From: Cyanobacteria bacterium CYA
GTDB lineage: Bacteria > Planctomycetota > Phycisphaerae > Phycisphaerales > UBA1924
Assembly: GCA_008363215.1 (NCBI GenBank)
Contig: RHKP01000018.1
Coordinates: forward strand, 124,001 to 188,000
DNA: 64,000 nt
Direction: 5' to 3'
Positions 1 through 8,851 of the stretch are shown in pieces (the stretch's first letter is position 1; each line of letters opens with the position of its first letter). The notes below the pieces were generated by a model. It was not told the DNA's origin, did no database searches, and worked only from the letters and a program-made list of their open reading frames with translations. Both the position numbers and the translations under genes were made by a program.

Positions 1-2
1 AG

Positions 3-1886
3 CCGACCGTTCTTGTGATCGACCCAGCAGGCGCACTGCTCAACGCGCCCACCGGGCTCATCGCCGCGCAGGGCGGAGGCACGCTTCGGCTCGACTCGGG
101 CGCGTACGACAACCAGGGCGTCATCGCCGCCGACGACGGCTCGGTCGTTCAATTCAACGGATGCACGGTCAACGGGTTGCTGGGCGGCGCGGGCTCGGGT
201 TACTTCGATGTCGTCACGACAGGCACCGCAACCCTGCTGCACGACGTGACGATCCAGCAGCGCCTCAACCTCCTCAATGACCGGGACGTCTGGCTTCAGG
301 GCACGATCATCAACAATGCCTCCATCGACGTGGGCGGTACCATACACGACACGCGCCTCTACCTCGACGGGCCCGTAACCCTCACCGGCGGCGGCAGCGT
401 CAACATGTCCAACAGCACCACCAACGCGCTCAGCGGCCTTGGCGGCGCTTTGCCCGATGACTTCTTCTTCAACCACGACAATCTGATCCGCGGCGCCGGG
501 CAACTTGGCGTCAACTCCATCGACGTGCTCAACCAGGGCGTCGTGCGAGCCGACTTTTCCGGGAGCACCCTCATCATCGATCCGGTCGTCACCTTCACCA
601 ATGAGGGCTCCATCGAGGCCGTCAACGGCAGCATCGTTCAACTCGCCCCCGGCGACTTCCAGAATACCGGCTCGGTGTCTGCATCGGACGCCTCACGTGT
701 TGACCTCAACGGCTGTTCCCTGAACGGCCTCCTGTCGACTGATGCATCGAGTTTCTTCAATGTCTTGACGACCGGAGGCTCGACCCTGCTGCACAACTTC
801 ACGCTCAACGGGCGCCTCGTCCAGTCCAATGACCGCGACCTGGTCGTCCGCGGGACCATCACGCACACCGGCAACTGGGATGTGCAGGCCTCCATCCACG
901 ACACGCGCGTCTTCGTGGACGGTCCTGTCACTCTCACCGGGGGCGGCAGCATGAACCTGTCCAACTCCGGCGACAACGTGATCGCCAGCCTCGGGGGCGG
1001 GCTGGAGGGCGACTTGCTGACCATCGCCGACTACACCATCCGCGGCGCCGGTCAGATCGGGATCAATACGCTCGACACCGACAATCAGGGCGTCATCATC
1101 GCCGATCAGCCAAGCCTTCTCATCCTCGATCCGGTTGCCAACTTCACCAACACCGGCACGCTCCACGCGGCCGGCACCGGCGGTATGCGGCTCGATGCGG
1201 GCACTTACACCAACTCCGGGCTGGTCATCGTCGATCCCGGCTCCAAGATCGACCTCACCTCCGGCTCGTTCACGCAGACGGCCGGGCAAACGGTGGTCAA
1301 TGGTGAGTTTGAGTCCGATCCCAACCTGCTCACCTTCAGCGGCGGGACTGTCTCGGGGTCCGGCCTGGTCGACTCGAACGTCACCAGCACCGGCGCGACG
1401 TTTGCGCCGGGCAACTCCATCGGCACTCTCAGCGTCGAGGGCAACTACACGCAGGACGCCGGCGCCGCTCTCGAGGTTGAACTGGCGACGGGGCAGTCTG
1501 ACCGGCTGGCGGTCACGGGCGTGGCGACCATGGATGGCGTGCTCCGCGCCGTCGCCGGCCCCGGCTACGTTCCGCTCGTCGGCGACGAGTTCATCGTCCT
1601 CACCGCCGCCTCGGTCGCAGGAGTCGGCCCGACGCTCGATCTACTCGACTTCCCGCTCGGGCGCGACGTCGACATGATCATCGAGCCGACGCAGATTCGC
1701 CTGGTCGTCACCATCGGCTGCGTGGCCGACTGGAACGCCGACAGCCAGGTCAACTTCTTCGATGTCCAGGGATATCTCAATGACTTCTCCGCGCACCGTC
1801 CCGTGGCCGACCTGAACGACGACGGCCTCTTCAACTTCTTCGACGTGCAGGCCTTCCTCAATGCCTTCTCGGACGGCTGCGGATGA
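3..1886 (+). CDS. Secreted beta-solenoid adhesin-like protein with C-terminal paired dockerin module (5' partial)
   Basis: The reading frame is open to the window edge, and its first residues already match the internal repeat pattern (LxIDPxxxxxNxG), so the gene starts upstream and the GTG at 15 is not its start. Two long units repeat at about 183 residues; each has an NGC-x-NGLL stretch, an NDRD stretch and a VTLTGGGS stretch, as expected of a right-handed beta-solenoid. After these comes a GNYTQ..L.VEL section like those in autotransporter-type passenger proteins. The last 55 or so residues hold a paired module, ADWNADSQVNFFDVQ then ADLNDDGLFNFFDVQ, ending DGCG. This is the GC-type dockerin-like anchor also found in the next two genes. 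The protein is probably exported and surface or matrix attached. The function of the passenger is unknown. Confidence 0.8.
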   Translation, partial: PTVLVIDPAGALLNAPTGLIAAQGGGTLRLDSGAYDNQGVIAADDGSVVQFNGCTVNGLLGGAGSGYFDVVTTGTATLLHDVTIQQRLNLLNDRDVWLQGTIINNASIDVGGTIHDTRLYLDGPVTLTGGGSVNMSNSTTNALSGLGGALPDDFFFNHDNLIRGAGQLGVNSIDVLNQGVVRADFSGSTLIIDPVVTFTNEGSIEAVNGSIVQLAPGDFQNTGSVSASDASRVDLNGCSLNGLLSTDASSFFNVLTTGGSTLLHNFTLNGRLVQSNDRDLVVRGTITHTGNWDVQASIHDTRVFVDGPVTLTGGGSMNLSNSGDNVIASLGGGLEGDLLTIADYTIRGAGQIGINTLDTDNQGVIIADQPSLLILDPVANFTNTGTLHAAGTGGMRLDAGTYTNSGLVIVDPGSKIDLTSGSFTQTAGQTVVNGEFESDPNLLTFSGGTVSGSGLVDSNVTSTGATFAPGNSIGTLSVEGNYTQDAGAALEVELATGQSDRLAVTGVATMDGVLRAVAGPGYVPLVGDEFIVLTAASVAGVGPTLDLLDFPLGRDVDMIIEPTQIRLVVTIGCVADWNADSQVNFFDVQGYLNDFSAHRPVADLNDDGLFNFFDVQAFLNAFSDGCG

Positions 1887-1946
1887 TCAGGAACGTCGAG
1901 CGCGAGTCTGGAGTTTCAAGCGCATGAGCGTGGTAGGGGGGTTGTG

Positions 1947-4667
1947 ATGCGAACGGCCGGTCTGCTGGGATTCGTCGGCCTGCTCTTCAGCACTATCGCG
2001 ATGGGCAACTCTGCTCCGCCGACCGTCGTCCGTGTTGATCTGGTCGCCTGGCGACAGGCCGCGCTCGACCACGGCGTCGTGCTGCTCGCGCCCGGCGTCA
2101 GGCTCCGGATGGCGCGGGTCGAGGATCACGCCCGAGGCTGGTCGGCCTTCGGCTCGGTCGAGGGTGATCCGCACTCATCCTTCGCCGTCAGCGTCGTGAA
2201 CGGGTACGTGGCCGGCGGCGTCTGGACCGCTCGCGGCGCGTTCGGGCTTGAGCCCGTTTCCCCGGCCGATGCACGGTCCATCGCCGCCTGCGCCTGGCAA
2301 GCACTCCCGCAGTCCGATGGCCCGCGCTGCCTCTTCTCGTCGCCAGTGCATACCGGCTCACCCGAGAAGGGCACGGGGCAAGCGCGCGCCGCAGGCACGT
2401 CACGTAAGCCGCCCGCCGGGCGGGGCGAGCAGTGCGACTGCACGGACGATCCGGGCACCATCGACGTCCTCGTGGTCTACACCGCACTCGCCCGCGACGC
2501 CGCCGGCGGCCTCGGCCCGCTTCTGGCGCGCATCCAGAACACCATCGACGCTACGTCGCTTGCTCTCTCCAACAGCCAGATCGACGACTTGACCATGAAC
2601 CTGGCCGACGCTCGTGAGATTTCCTACGACGAGGTCAGCCCTGACTGGCTTGACCACCTGGTTCGCGTCACCGAGCCGGCGGACGGATACATGGATCAGG
2701 TGCACACCTGGCGCGACGAGGTCAACGCCGACTGTGTGATGCTCATCATCGACGACCCGCGCTTCACCGGCGGTGCGGGCTGGTGGGCGCTGTGGGACCA
2801 GGCGCAGGCCTTCACCTGTCTCAACTGGCGCGAAGCCGGCGCGGGCTTCCTCACCGGGCCCCACGAGTTCGGGCACAACTTCGGCTGCGCCCACGACCAC
2901 CTCAACGACGCCAGCGCCCCGTTCTCCTATTCCTGGGGGCACTTTTATACTGTCGGCCCCGATACGTACGGCACCATCATGTCCTACGTCGGCATCGTTC
3001 AGCCGGTGTATTCCAACCCCGACCTGCTCGGCCCGGGCGCCCAGCCGCTCGGAATCCCGCCGGGTCAGCCAGAGGCAGCCTACAACGCGCTGATGATTCG
3101 TCAGTCCCGCTCGGTGCTGGCCAACTACCGGCGCAGCACGCGCACGTCTGACTGCAACAACAACGCGGTAGACGACGCCGTCGACATCAGCAGCGGCGCC
3201 AGCCTCGACGCCGACGCAGACTGCATTCCCGACGAGTGCGAACAGATCGTCTATGTCGACGCCCAGGCCTCTCCGGAAGGTGACGGCTCGTCGTGGTCGC
3301 AGGCACGCGCTGACCTGGCCGAGGTGATCACTGCGGCCAATCTTCGTTGCGCCGACGTGCGCGCCGTCTGGGCCGCCGAAGGCCTCTACACGCCCGACTC
3401 CGGCACCGCTGACCCGTGGCGCCGCTTCTCAATGCGCTCGGGGCTGGCTCTTTACGGCGGCTTCCAGGGGCAATCGCATCCCGCCGGCGGCGAGACGGAC
3501 CCCGACCAGCGCCAGCCCGCAGTGTTCCCGAGCATCCTGTCAGGCGACATCGGGCTCCCCGGCGAGTCGGCCGACAACTCATTCTCCGTCGTCGACGCTT
3601 ACGACACGAATGACACCGCGATTCTCGACGGATTCACGATCCGTGATGGGCACTCCTTCGCCGACGCGGGCGGGCTCTACGGACAGAACACCGCCATCCG
3701 GCTGCGCGATGTCGTCTTTTCCGCGAACTTCGCCCCCGGCGCCGGCGCGGCCGCCGCGTTCTATGACGGCTCCACGCCCACGTTCGCGCGCTGCTCGTTT
3801 CTTGACAACTCCTCTGAATGGATCGCCGGCGCCGTGGCACTCAACGTCTCCAACGCCCGCTTCGATTCCTGCATCTTCTCGGGCAACACTGCCGGCAGTT
3901 ACGGCGGCGCCATTGACGCGTGGAACTCCACCGTTCTTCTCAGCGGATGTCTGCTCGCTGATAATCACTCCAATCTCGACGGCGGCGCGGTTTCGATGGG
4001 TGGCGGGTCCGACTTTCACATCGTCAACTCCACACTCGCCGGCAACAGCGCGCAGCAGCGGGGCGGCGGCGTGATCCTCAGCGCCTCGACCCTGGGCGTC
4101 GATAACACCATCCTGTGGGAAAACACCAGCGCCGCCGCCTCGGCCCAGGCCGACCAACTCGATCTCTATTCCGGCACAATCCTTCTCAACCATTCCTGTG
4201 TACAGGGTCTGGATGGTTCGCTGGGCGGCACAGGCAACATTGCGCTCGACCCCCGGTTCGTCGCCCCGGGCGCGGGCGATTATTCACCGGCCCTCGACTC
4301 CCCCTGCATCGACGCGGGCGCGAATGCGGCCGTCCCGGTGGACGAACTCGACCTCGACGCTGACTCAGACACACTTGAACCCGTCCCGCTTGATCTGGCA
4401 AGTGCGCTCCGCTTCATTGACCAACCGGGCGTCCCGGACACCGGGTCGGGTACTCCGCCACTGGTCGACATGGGTGCGTACGAGTGTGCGCTTACTCCCT
4501 GCATCGCCGACTGGAACTCCGACGGCGTGCTCAACTTCTTCGACGTTCAGGGCTTTCTTGCCGCTTTCTCGAGCCACCAGCCTTCAGCCGACCTTGTCCA
4601 CGACAGCGTGTTCAACTTCTTCGACGTTCAGGCCTTTCTCGCCGCCTTCTCCGCAGGATGCCCCTGA
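1947..4667 (+). CDS. Secreted metzincin (reprolysin-like) metalloprotease with parallel beta-helix and dockerin module
   Basis: An ATG at 1947 follows a GTG at 1944; the ATG is preferred. The N-terminus MRTAGLLGFVGLLFSTIAMG is a signal peptide. Near residue 306 lies HEFGHNFGCAHDH, the zinc-binding HExxHxxGxxHD of metzincins, and GTIMSY downstream fits the Met-turn. A short Asp-rich calcium-type segment (DCNNNAVDDAVD...DADADCIPDECE) follows. Next is a VYVDAQASPEGDGSSW start typical of right-handed beta-helix polymorphic-repeat proteins, with several GGA/GGG-rich coils and a choice-of-anchor-Q-like end. The C-terminus carries the paired NFFDVQ dockerin module (ADWNSDGVLNFFDVQ and ADLVHDSVFNFFDVQ) and ends AGCP. 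It is probably an extracellular protease or adhesin. The protease and beta-helix combination is clear; the substrate is not. Confidence 0.85.
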   Translation: MRTAGLLGFVGLLFSTIAMGNSAPPTVVRVDLVAWRQAALDHGVVLLAPGVRLRMARVEDHARGWSAFGSVEGDPHSSFAVSVVNGYVAGGVWTARGAFGLEPVSPADARSIAACAWQALPQSDGPRCLFSSPVHTGSPEKGTGQARAAGTSRKPPAGRGEQCDCTDDPGTIDVLVVYTALARDAAGGLGPLLARIQNTIDATSLALSNSQIDDLTMNLADAREISYDEVSPDWLDHLVRVTEPADGYMDQVHTWRDEVNADCVMLIIDDPRFTGGAGWWALWDQAQAFTCLNWREAGAGFLTGPHEFGHNFGCAHDHLNDASAPFSYSWGHFYTVGPDTYGTIMSYVGIVQPVYSNPDLLGPGAQPLGIPPGQPEAAYNALMIRQSRSVLANYRRSTRTSDCNNNAVDDAVDISSGASLDADADCIPDECEQIVYVDAQASPEGDGSSWSQARADLAEVITAANLRCADVRAVWAAEGLYTPDSGTADPWRRFSMRSGLALYGGFQGQSHPAGGETDPDQRQPAVFPSILSGDIGLPGESADNSFSVVDAYDTNDTAILDGFTIRDGHSFADAGGLYGQNTAIRLRDVVFSANFAPGAGAAAAFYDGSTPTFARCSFLDNSSEWIAGAVALNVSNARFDSCIFSGNTAGSYGGAIDAWNSTVLLSGCLLADNHSNLDGGAVSMGGGSDFHIVNSTLAGNSAQQRGGGVILSASTLGVDNTILWENTSAAASAQADQLDLYSGTILLNHSCVQGLDGSLGGTGNIALDPRFVAPGAGDYSPALDSPCIDAGANAAVPVDELDLDADSDTLEPVPLDLASALRFIDQPGVPDTGSGTPPLVDMGAYECALTPCIADWNSDGVLNFFDVQGFLAAFSSHQPSADLVHDSVFNFFDVQAFLAAFSAGCP

Positions 4668-5004
4668 GACCCGCTTCGACAGGTATACAAGCCGCGGTGC
4701 GGACGCCGGAGAACTGTCCTCTTCGGGCGCTCCTGCGGGCTGAGCCCGGCGGAACCTGCGGCAACACGCGGCGCATCGGATCCTGGTCGATTGATCGAGC
4801 ACCCACGAGGATCCTTGCTGCCTCCCGGGGTCTGCAATTGACCCGGTGCCGGTTCTCGGGCGTTGCAGACGAGCCGACCGGTTTGATCCGGCCGCCCATC
4901 GTCTCGCAGCGTCGGAAAGCCTTGTGCGCACAACGTTTGCTGGATACGCTAGAAAGCCGAACGCCAAGGGGCGTTATCCCCAGTACGCTGGACGGGAGAG
5001 AGAT
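4668..5004. other. Non-coding gap of about 337 nt upstream of the cytochrome gene
   Basis: No convincing gene is seen here; open frames in this stretch have no family match. It holds a possible sigma-70-like promoter (TTGTGC at 4922, 17 nt, TACGCT at 4945) and GC-rich short inverted repeats such as the GGATCC pair near 4788 and 4809. The stretch separates the metzincin gene from the multiheme cytochrome gene, so the latter probably has its own promoter. Confidence 0.5.
4922..4950 (+). promoter_or_regulatory. Possible sigma-70-like promoter for the multiheme cytochrome gene
   Basis: TTGTGC (4922-4927), a 17-nt spacer and TACGCT (4945-4950) lie about 55 nt before the GTG start at 5005. The match to consensus is partial (TTGtgC, TAcgcT), so this is only a candidate. 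Confidence 0.25.
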
Positions 5005-6843
5005 GTGCCGAAGATGCGCCATTTTCGCAAGGATCTGCTGTGGGTCTCGCTCGTCGCCGGTGCGGGCGTCACCCTCAGTTTTGCCATCCCCGCCCCCACG
5101 AACATCAACGACTTCTTCGGCCCGGGCACGCAGCCCCTTACGCTCTTCGACCCGATAATCTCCGCCCAGCAGTGTTCGTTCTGCCACGCCAACTACAACG
5201 AATCGCACGAGCCGTTCCGCCCATGGGCCGCCAGCATGATGGGTCAGGCCGCCCGCGATCCGCTGTTCTTCGCCTGCCTGGCCATCGCCGAGCAGGACGC
5301 CCCCGGCGCCGGCGACCTCTGCCTTCGCTGCCACACTCCGGGCGGATGGTTGGCCGGGCGAAGCGAACCGACCGATGGTTCCGGGCTCATCGGCGAGGAC
5401 TTTGAGGGCGTCACGTGCAACTTCTGTCACCGCATGGTCGACCCTGAGTACAAACCGGGGATCAGCCCCGCTGTCGATCAGTCCATCATCAACAACCTTG
5501 AAGACATTCCCACCAGCGCTCACTCGGGGCACTACATCGTTGATCCTATGGACCGGCGCCGCGGGCCTTTCGAACTCCCGCCCGACTTCTTCTTCCACGA
5601 GTGGCTCCAGTCTCCGTTCCACCGCGACTCGGCCATGTGCGCGACCTGCCACGACGTCTCCAATCCTGTCTATGAGCGCCAGCCCGACGGCACCTACGCG
5701 CCCGGCGCCTGGCAGACCCCCGCCGCCAGCCACGACAAGTACGACCAGTTCCCCGTCGAGCGCACCTACTCCGAGTGGCTCATGAGCGACTTTGCCGACG
5801 GGCCGATCGACATGGGCGGACGCTTCGGGGGCAACAACCCCGAGGTCTCCACCTGCCAGGACTGTCACATGCCCACCGCCACCGGGCGCGGGTGTGTCTT
5901 CGATGATTTCCCCGTCCGTGACGATCTTCCTCAGCATCACTTCAACGGCGGCAACACCTGGGTGCTGCGCGCCATCCGCAATCTCTACCCCAATGACAGT
6001 GAGACCTTCCTTTCCGAGGCCTCGGTCAACGCCTCCATCGCCCGGGCCGAGCAGATGCTCCGCGACGCCTCCGACATGTCGCTTTGGCAGGATGACTCCA
6101 CCCTTCAGGTGCGCATCACCAACGAATCCGGTCACAAACTCCCCACCGGCTACCCCGAAGGCCGCCGCATGTGGCTCAACGTCCGCTTCTTCAACTCCAC
6201 GGGGCAACTCATCGCCGAGCGCGGCGCCTACGACGACCTGACGGCTGTGCTGGAAACCAGTGACACCAAGGTCTACGAGGCTCACCTTGGCATCAGCGAG
6301 GATGTGGCGTCAACGCTCGGCATGACGCCCGGTGTCAGTTTCCACTTCGCGCTCAACAACGTTCGCGAGTTTGACAACCGCATCCCCCCGCGCGGCTTCA
6401 CCAATGCCAACTTCCAGGCGGTCCAGTCCGAACCCGTCGGGTACGCATACGCCGACGGGCAGCACTGGGATGACACTCAGTTCGCCATACCCCCCGGCGC
6501 CGCCTCGGTCGAGGTCCGCCTGTTCTACCAGACGGCCTCCAAGGAGTACATCGAGTTCCTCCGCGACAACAACAACACCAACACGGCCGGGCAGGTGCTC
6601 TACGACCAGTGGGTTGCCACGGGCAAGAGCGAACCGGTCGAGATGGACTTCCAGACTCTCGCCATCGAGCAGCCCTGCGTAGCCGACTTCAACAATGACG
6701 GCGCGCTCAACTTCTTCGACGTGCAGGCCTTCCTCCAGGCATTCTCAAGCCAGGATCCGGCCGCCGACTTGACCCACGACGGGGTGTTCAACTTCTTCGA
6801 CGTGCAGGCCTTCCTCCAGGCATTCAGCAACGGATGTCCCTGA
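5005..6843 (+). CDS. Exported multiheme (five CxxCH) cytochrome c with C-terminal dockerin module
   Basis: A GGGAGAG ribosome site at 4994-5000 precedes the GTG at 5005; an ATG at 5014 is an alternative. The N-terminus (KDLLWVSLVAGAGVTLSFA) is a signal peptide or anchor. Five CxxCH heme sites are visible: CSFCH (about residue 57), CLRCH, CNFCH, CATCH and CQDCH. A further section has NESGHKLPTGYPEGRRMW, a motif seen in large planctomycete-type multiheme cytochromes. The last 55 residues are the paired dockerin module (CVADFNNDGALNFFDVQ, ADLTHDGVFNFFDVQ, ending NGCP). The protein probably carries electrons outside the inner membrane. Its redox partner and heme ligation are unknown. A dockerin-type anchor on a multiheme cytochrome is unusual. 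Confidence 0.85.
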   Translation: MPKMRHFRKDLLWVSLVAGAGVTLSFAIPAPTNINDFFGPGTQPLTLFDPIISAQQCSFCHANYNESHEPFRPWAASMMGQAARDPLFFACLAIAEQDAPGAGDLCLRCHTPGGWLAGRSEPTDGSGLIGEDFEGVTCNFCHRMVDPEYKPGISPAVDQSIINNLEDIPTSAHSGHYIVDPMDRRRGPFELPPDFFFHEWLQSPFHRDSAMCATCHDVSNPVYERQPDGTYAPGAWQTPAASHDKYDQFPVERTYSEWLMSDFADGPIDMGGRFGGNNPEVSTCQDCHMPTATGRGCVFDDFPVRDDLPQHHFNGGNTWVLRAIRNLYPNDSETFLSEASVNASIARAEQMLRDASDMSLWQDDSTLQVRITNESGHKLPTGYPEGRRMWLNVRFFNSTGQLIAERGAYDDLTAVLETSDTKVYEAHLGISEDVASTLGMTPGVSFHFALNNVREFDNRIPPRGFTNANFQAVQSEPVGYAYADGQHWDDTQFAIPPGAASVEVRLFYQTASKEYIEFLRDNNNTNTAGQVLYDQWVATGKSEPVEMDFQTLAIEQPCVADFNNDGALNFFDVQAFLQAFSSQDPAADLTHDGVFNFFDVQAFLQAFSNGCP

Positions 6844-6958
6844 TCGCGGCCTGTCGCACGACCGGCTTTGAATCACTTCCGCCGGCGCCCGGGCCGACCA
6901 CCCGGGCGCTCGTTCTTGTGCGCTCCGGGCCGCTCTTTTCAGCACTTCGACCAGGCCA

Positions 6959-7156
6959 ATGCTGCGCGAGGGTGGGCAGCAGGCCTCGCGTCCGGCCGAC
7001 TGGAACGAGGATGCACGCGCCGACGTCAGCGATGCCCTGGCGTTTCCAGCCGACTTTCACGCCGAACCCCCGCGCGTCGCCCCGTCTCCCGACAGGTGTT
7101 TCAACTTCTATGGGGTCCAGGAGTTTCTCAGCGACTTGGCCGACGGCTGCCCGTGA
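6959..7156 (+). pseudogene. Orphan, degraded dockerin-module fragment
   Basis: This 65-codon frame ends CFNFYGVQEFLSDLADGCP and contains ADWNEDARADV. That matches the first Asp-rich strand and the terminal NFFDVQxFLxxFSxGC strand of the modules in the three preceding genes, but the middle is scrambled and no passenger domain precedes it. It sits 115 nt after the cytochrome stop. It looks like the tail of a decayed fourth gene in the array or a duplicated C-terminus. Expression cannot be judged from sequence. Confidence 0.55.
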
Positions 7157-7216
7157 GGTTTGAAGTCGGGCGAAGCGGCGAAATGGCGAGATCTGATTTT
7201 TTCCGGTGCCCAGTGC

Positions 7217-8851
7217 CTACCAGATCCACCGCATCCGCCCGAAGTCCAGGATCGGCAAGCCAAATCGCCGCTGCGGGCTGGGGAAGTACACGAAAAACGC
7301 ACGCCCGATCAGCATCGTGCGGCTCACGCGCCCCGGACCTGTCGCCACTTTCTTGGCCACCATCGGATGGGCCGATCCCCACAGACGCCCGTCGAGGCTC
7401 CGCGCGCTGTTGTCCCCGCACAGGAAGAAGTCGTCCGGGCCCAGCAGCATCGGCGCGCTGGGGTGGGTGCCCAGCCCCGGCCGTCCGGGCGCGGTCAGCG
7501 GGTCCCCCGGCCAGGCGGTGCGACCGAAGTTCTCCGGGCGATAGAACAGGTCGCGGCACACTCGCATGTTGTACACGCGGAAGGCCGACCCTGAGAACTC
7601 GGCGCTCAACCGCGGCTCGCGATACAGCGACGTGTTGTTGAGCGGGAACCGCGGCTGATCGACCAGCGTCGCCAGAATGTCCCGCCCCGTCGCGTTGGCC
7701 AGACGCGCGCCGATGGTCCAGTCATACGCTCCGGCCCGGGGTCCGCCGGCCACCAGTTGACCGTCGGCAAACAACCACAGCGCCTGGTCGACGTGCCAGA
7801 ATTCGATGTTGGTGATCCGCCCCGCTCTGATCAACCCGCCTCGCGCCGTCGCATCGACCCTCGTCCACGCGCCTGAGCCGTCTTCAGTCTGCGGGCGCAT
7901 CTCCAATACCGCCCCGTCCGCCCCGATGGTGCCGCGGAACTCGTAGCCCCGCGCCTCGAGCACCACACCCACGCTTGCCCCGTCGGTCTCGGGCTGAAAC
8001 CCGAAGCCCATCGACACGTCGGAGACCGGGTATGAGCGTGAGTCCTCGCGGCTCCACCACTGGCCCCCGGCCGGAATCTCGTTGAACGGCAGGTAGTCGT
8101 CCAGCCGGAAGTTGGTATTGATCCACTCGAGCCTGGTCGGGCCGGCCTGGTCAAACTTCCATGTCGGGCTGGTGTTGATGTCGTTCCAGCCCGGCGTGCC
8201 GCCTCGGAACGGCGAGCGAAACGTGGCGCTGTTCGGCGGCGTGTAGCGGCTGTCAAACACCGGCTGGAACACCGCCCGCTGCACGCGCTCGGGCTTGCGC
8301 TGCACGACCCAGCCGGGGGCATCCCAACCCACCGGCGCGTCTTCGCCCGCGTGCGTGAACACGTCGCCATCGACCAGCGCCACCTGCTCGCCGGGCATGC
8401 CGATCAGGCGCTTGATGTAGTTCTCCTGAACCCCCGTGGGCACCTTGAACACCGTCACGTCCCAGCGCTGCGGCCCGTGGAACGGTTCGAGATACTTGTA
8501 CACGAACACGCGGTCCCCTGACAGCGTCGCGTAGTCCCTGGCCGGCAACTCGATGCCAGTCATCGGGTCGTGCGGAGTCAGCGCCGGCTGAAAGCGCTCG
8601 GGCACGTTGTTGGCCGAGCGTGCCCACGGCTCAATCGGCCACTCATACCCGCTCATCTCACTGCGCACGCGGACGTGGGCGCCGAGCAGCGTCGGTCCCA
8701 TCGATCCGGTGGGAATCTGGAAACCCTCGACGACAAACCCGCGGAACACGAGCGCCACGATGAAGGCGATCATGATCGAGGTCAGCGTTTCCTTGATCGA
8801 AGTCTTGCGGGCGGGTTCGTCGGGCATCGGCCAAGGATAGTGCCCGCTCAC
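7217..8851 (-). CDS. lepB: Signal peptidase I with large internal insertion
   Basis: This is a type I signal peptidase (S26) that removes signal peptides at the inner membrane. The N-terminal membrane segment spans about residues 22-42. The catalytic Ser lies in QIPTGSMGPTL (Ser50) and the catalytic Lys in NYIKRLIGMPGEQ (Lys147). The C-terminal box DDFFLCGDNSARSLDGR is the GDNxxxSxDSR motif with a Gly change. The protein has 544 residues against the usual 200-300. The extra 300 or so residues lie between the Lys box and the GDN box and include FHVDQALWLFADGQLV, which resembles a laminin-G/concanavalin-like fold. The GTG at 8851 overlaps the stop of the upstream ricT-like gene (GTGA), so translation is probably coupled; ATG at 8827 is an alternative start. 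Confidence 0.88.
   Translation of the reverse strand: MSGHYPWPMPDEPARKTSIKETLTSIMIAFIVALVFRGFVVEGFQIPTGSMGPTLLGAHVRVRSEMSGYEWPIEPWARSANNVPERFQPALTPHDPMTGIELPARDYATLSGDRVFVYKYLEPFHGPQRWDVTVFKVPTGVQENYIKRLIGMPGEQVALVDGDVFTHAGEDAPVGWDAPGWVVQRKPERVQRAVFQPVFDSRYTPPNSATFRSPFRGGTPGWNDINTSPTWKFDQAGPTRLEWINTNFRLDDYLPFNEIPAGGQWWSREDSRSYPVSDVSMGFGFQPETDGASVGVVLEARGYEFRGTIGADGAVLEMRPQTEDGSGAWTRVDATARGGLIRAGRITNIEFWHVDQALWLFADGQLVAGGPRAGAYDWTIGARLANATGRDILATLVDQPRFPLNNTSLYREPRLSAEFSGSAFRVYNMRVCRDLFYRPENFGRTAWPGDPLTAPGRPGLGTHPSAPMLLGPDDFFLCGDNSARSLDGRLWGSAHPMVAKKVATGPGRVSRTMLIGRAFFVYFPSPQRRFGLPILDFGRMRWIW

Noticed and set aside
4612-6285. Long antisense frame over the cytochrome gene
   Set aside because: Antisense of a GC-rich coding region stays open by chance; it has no recognised domain and the plus frame has heme motifs.
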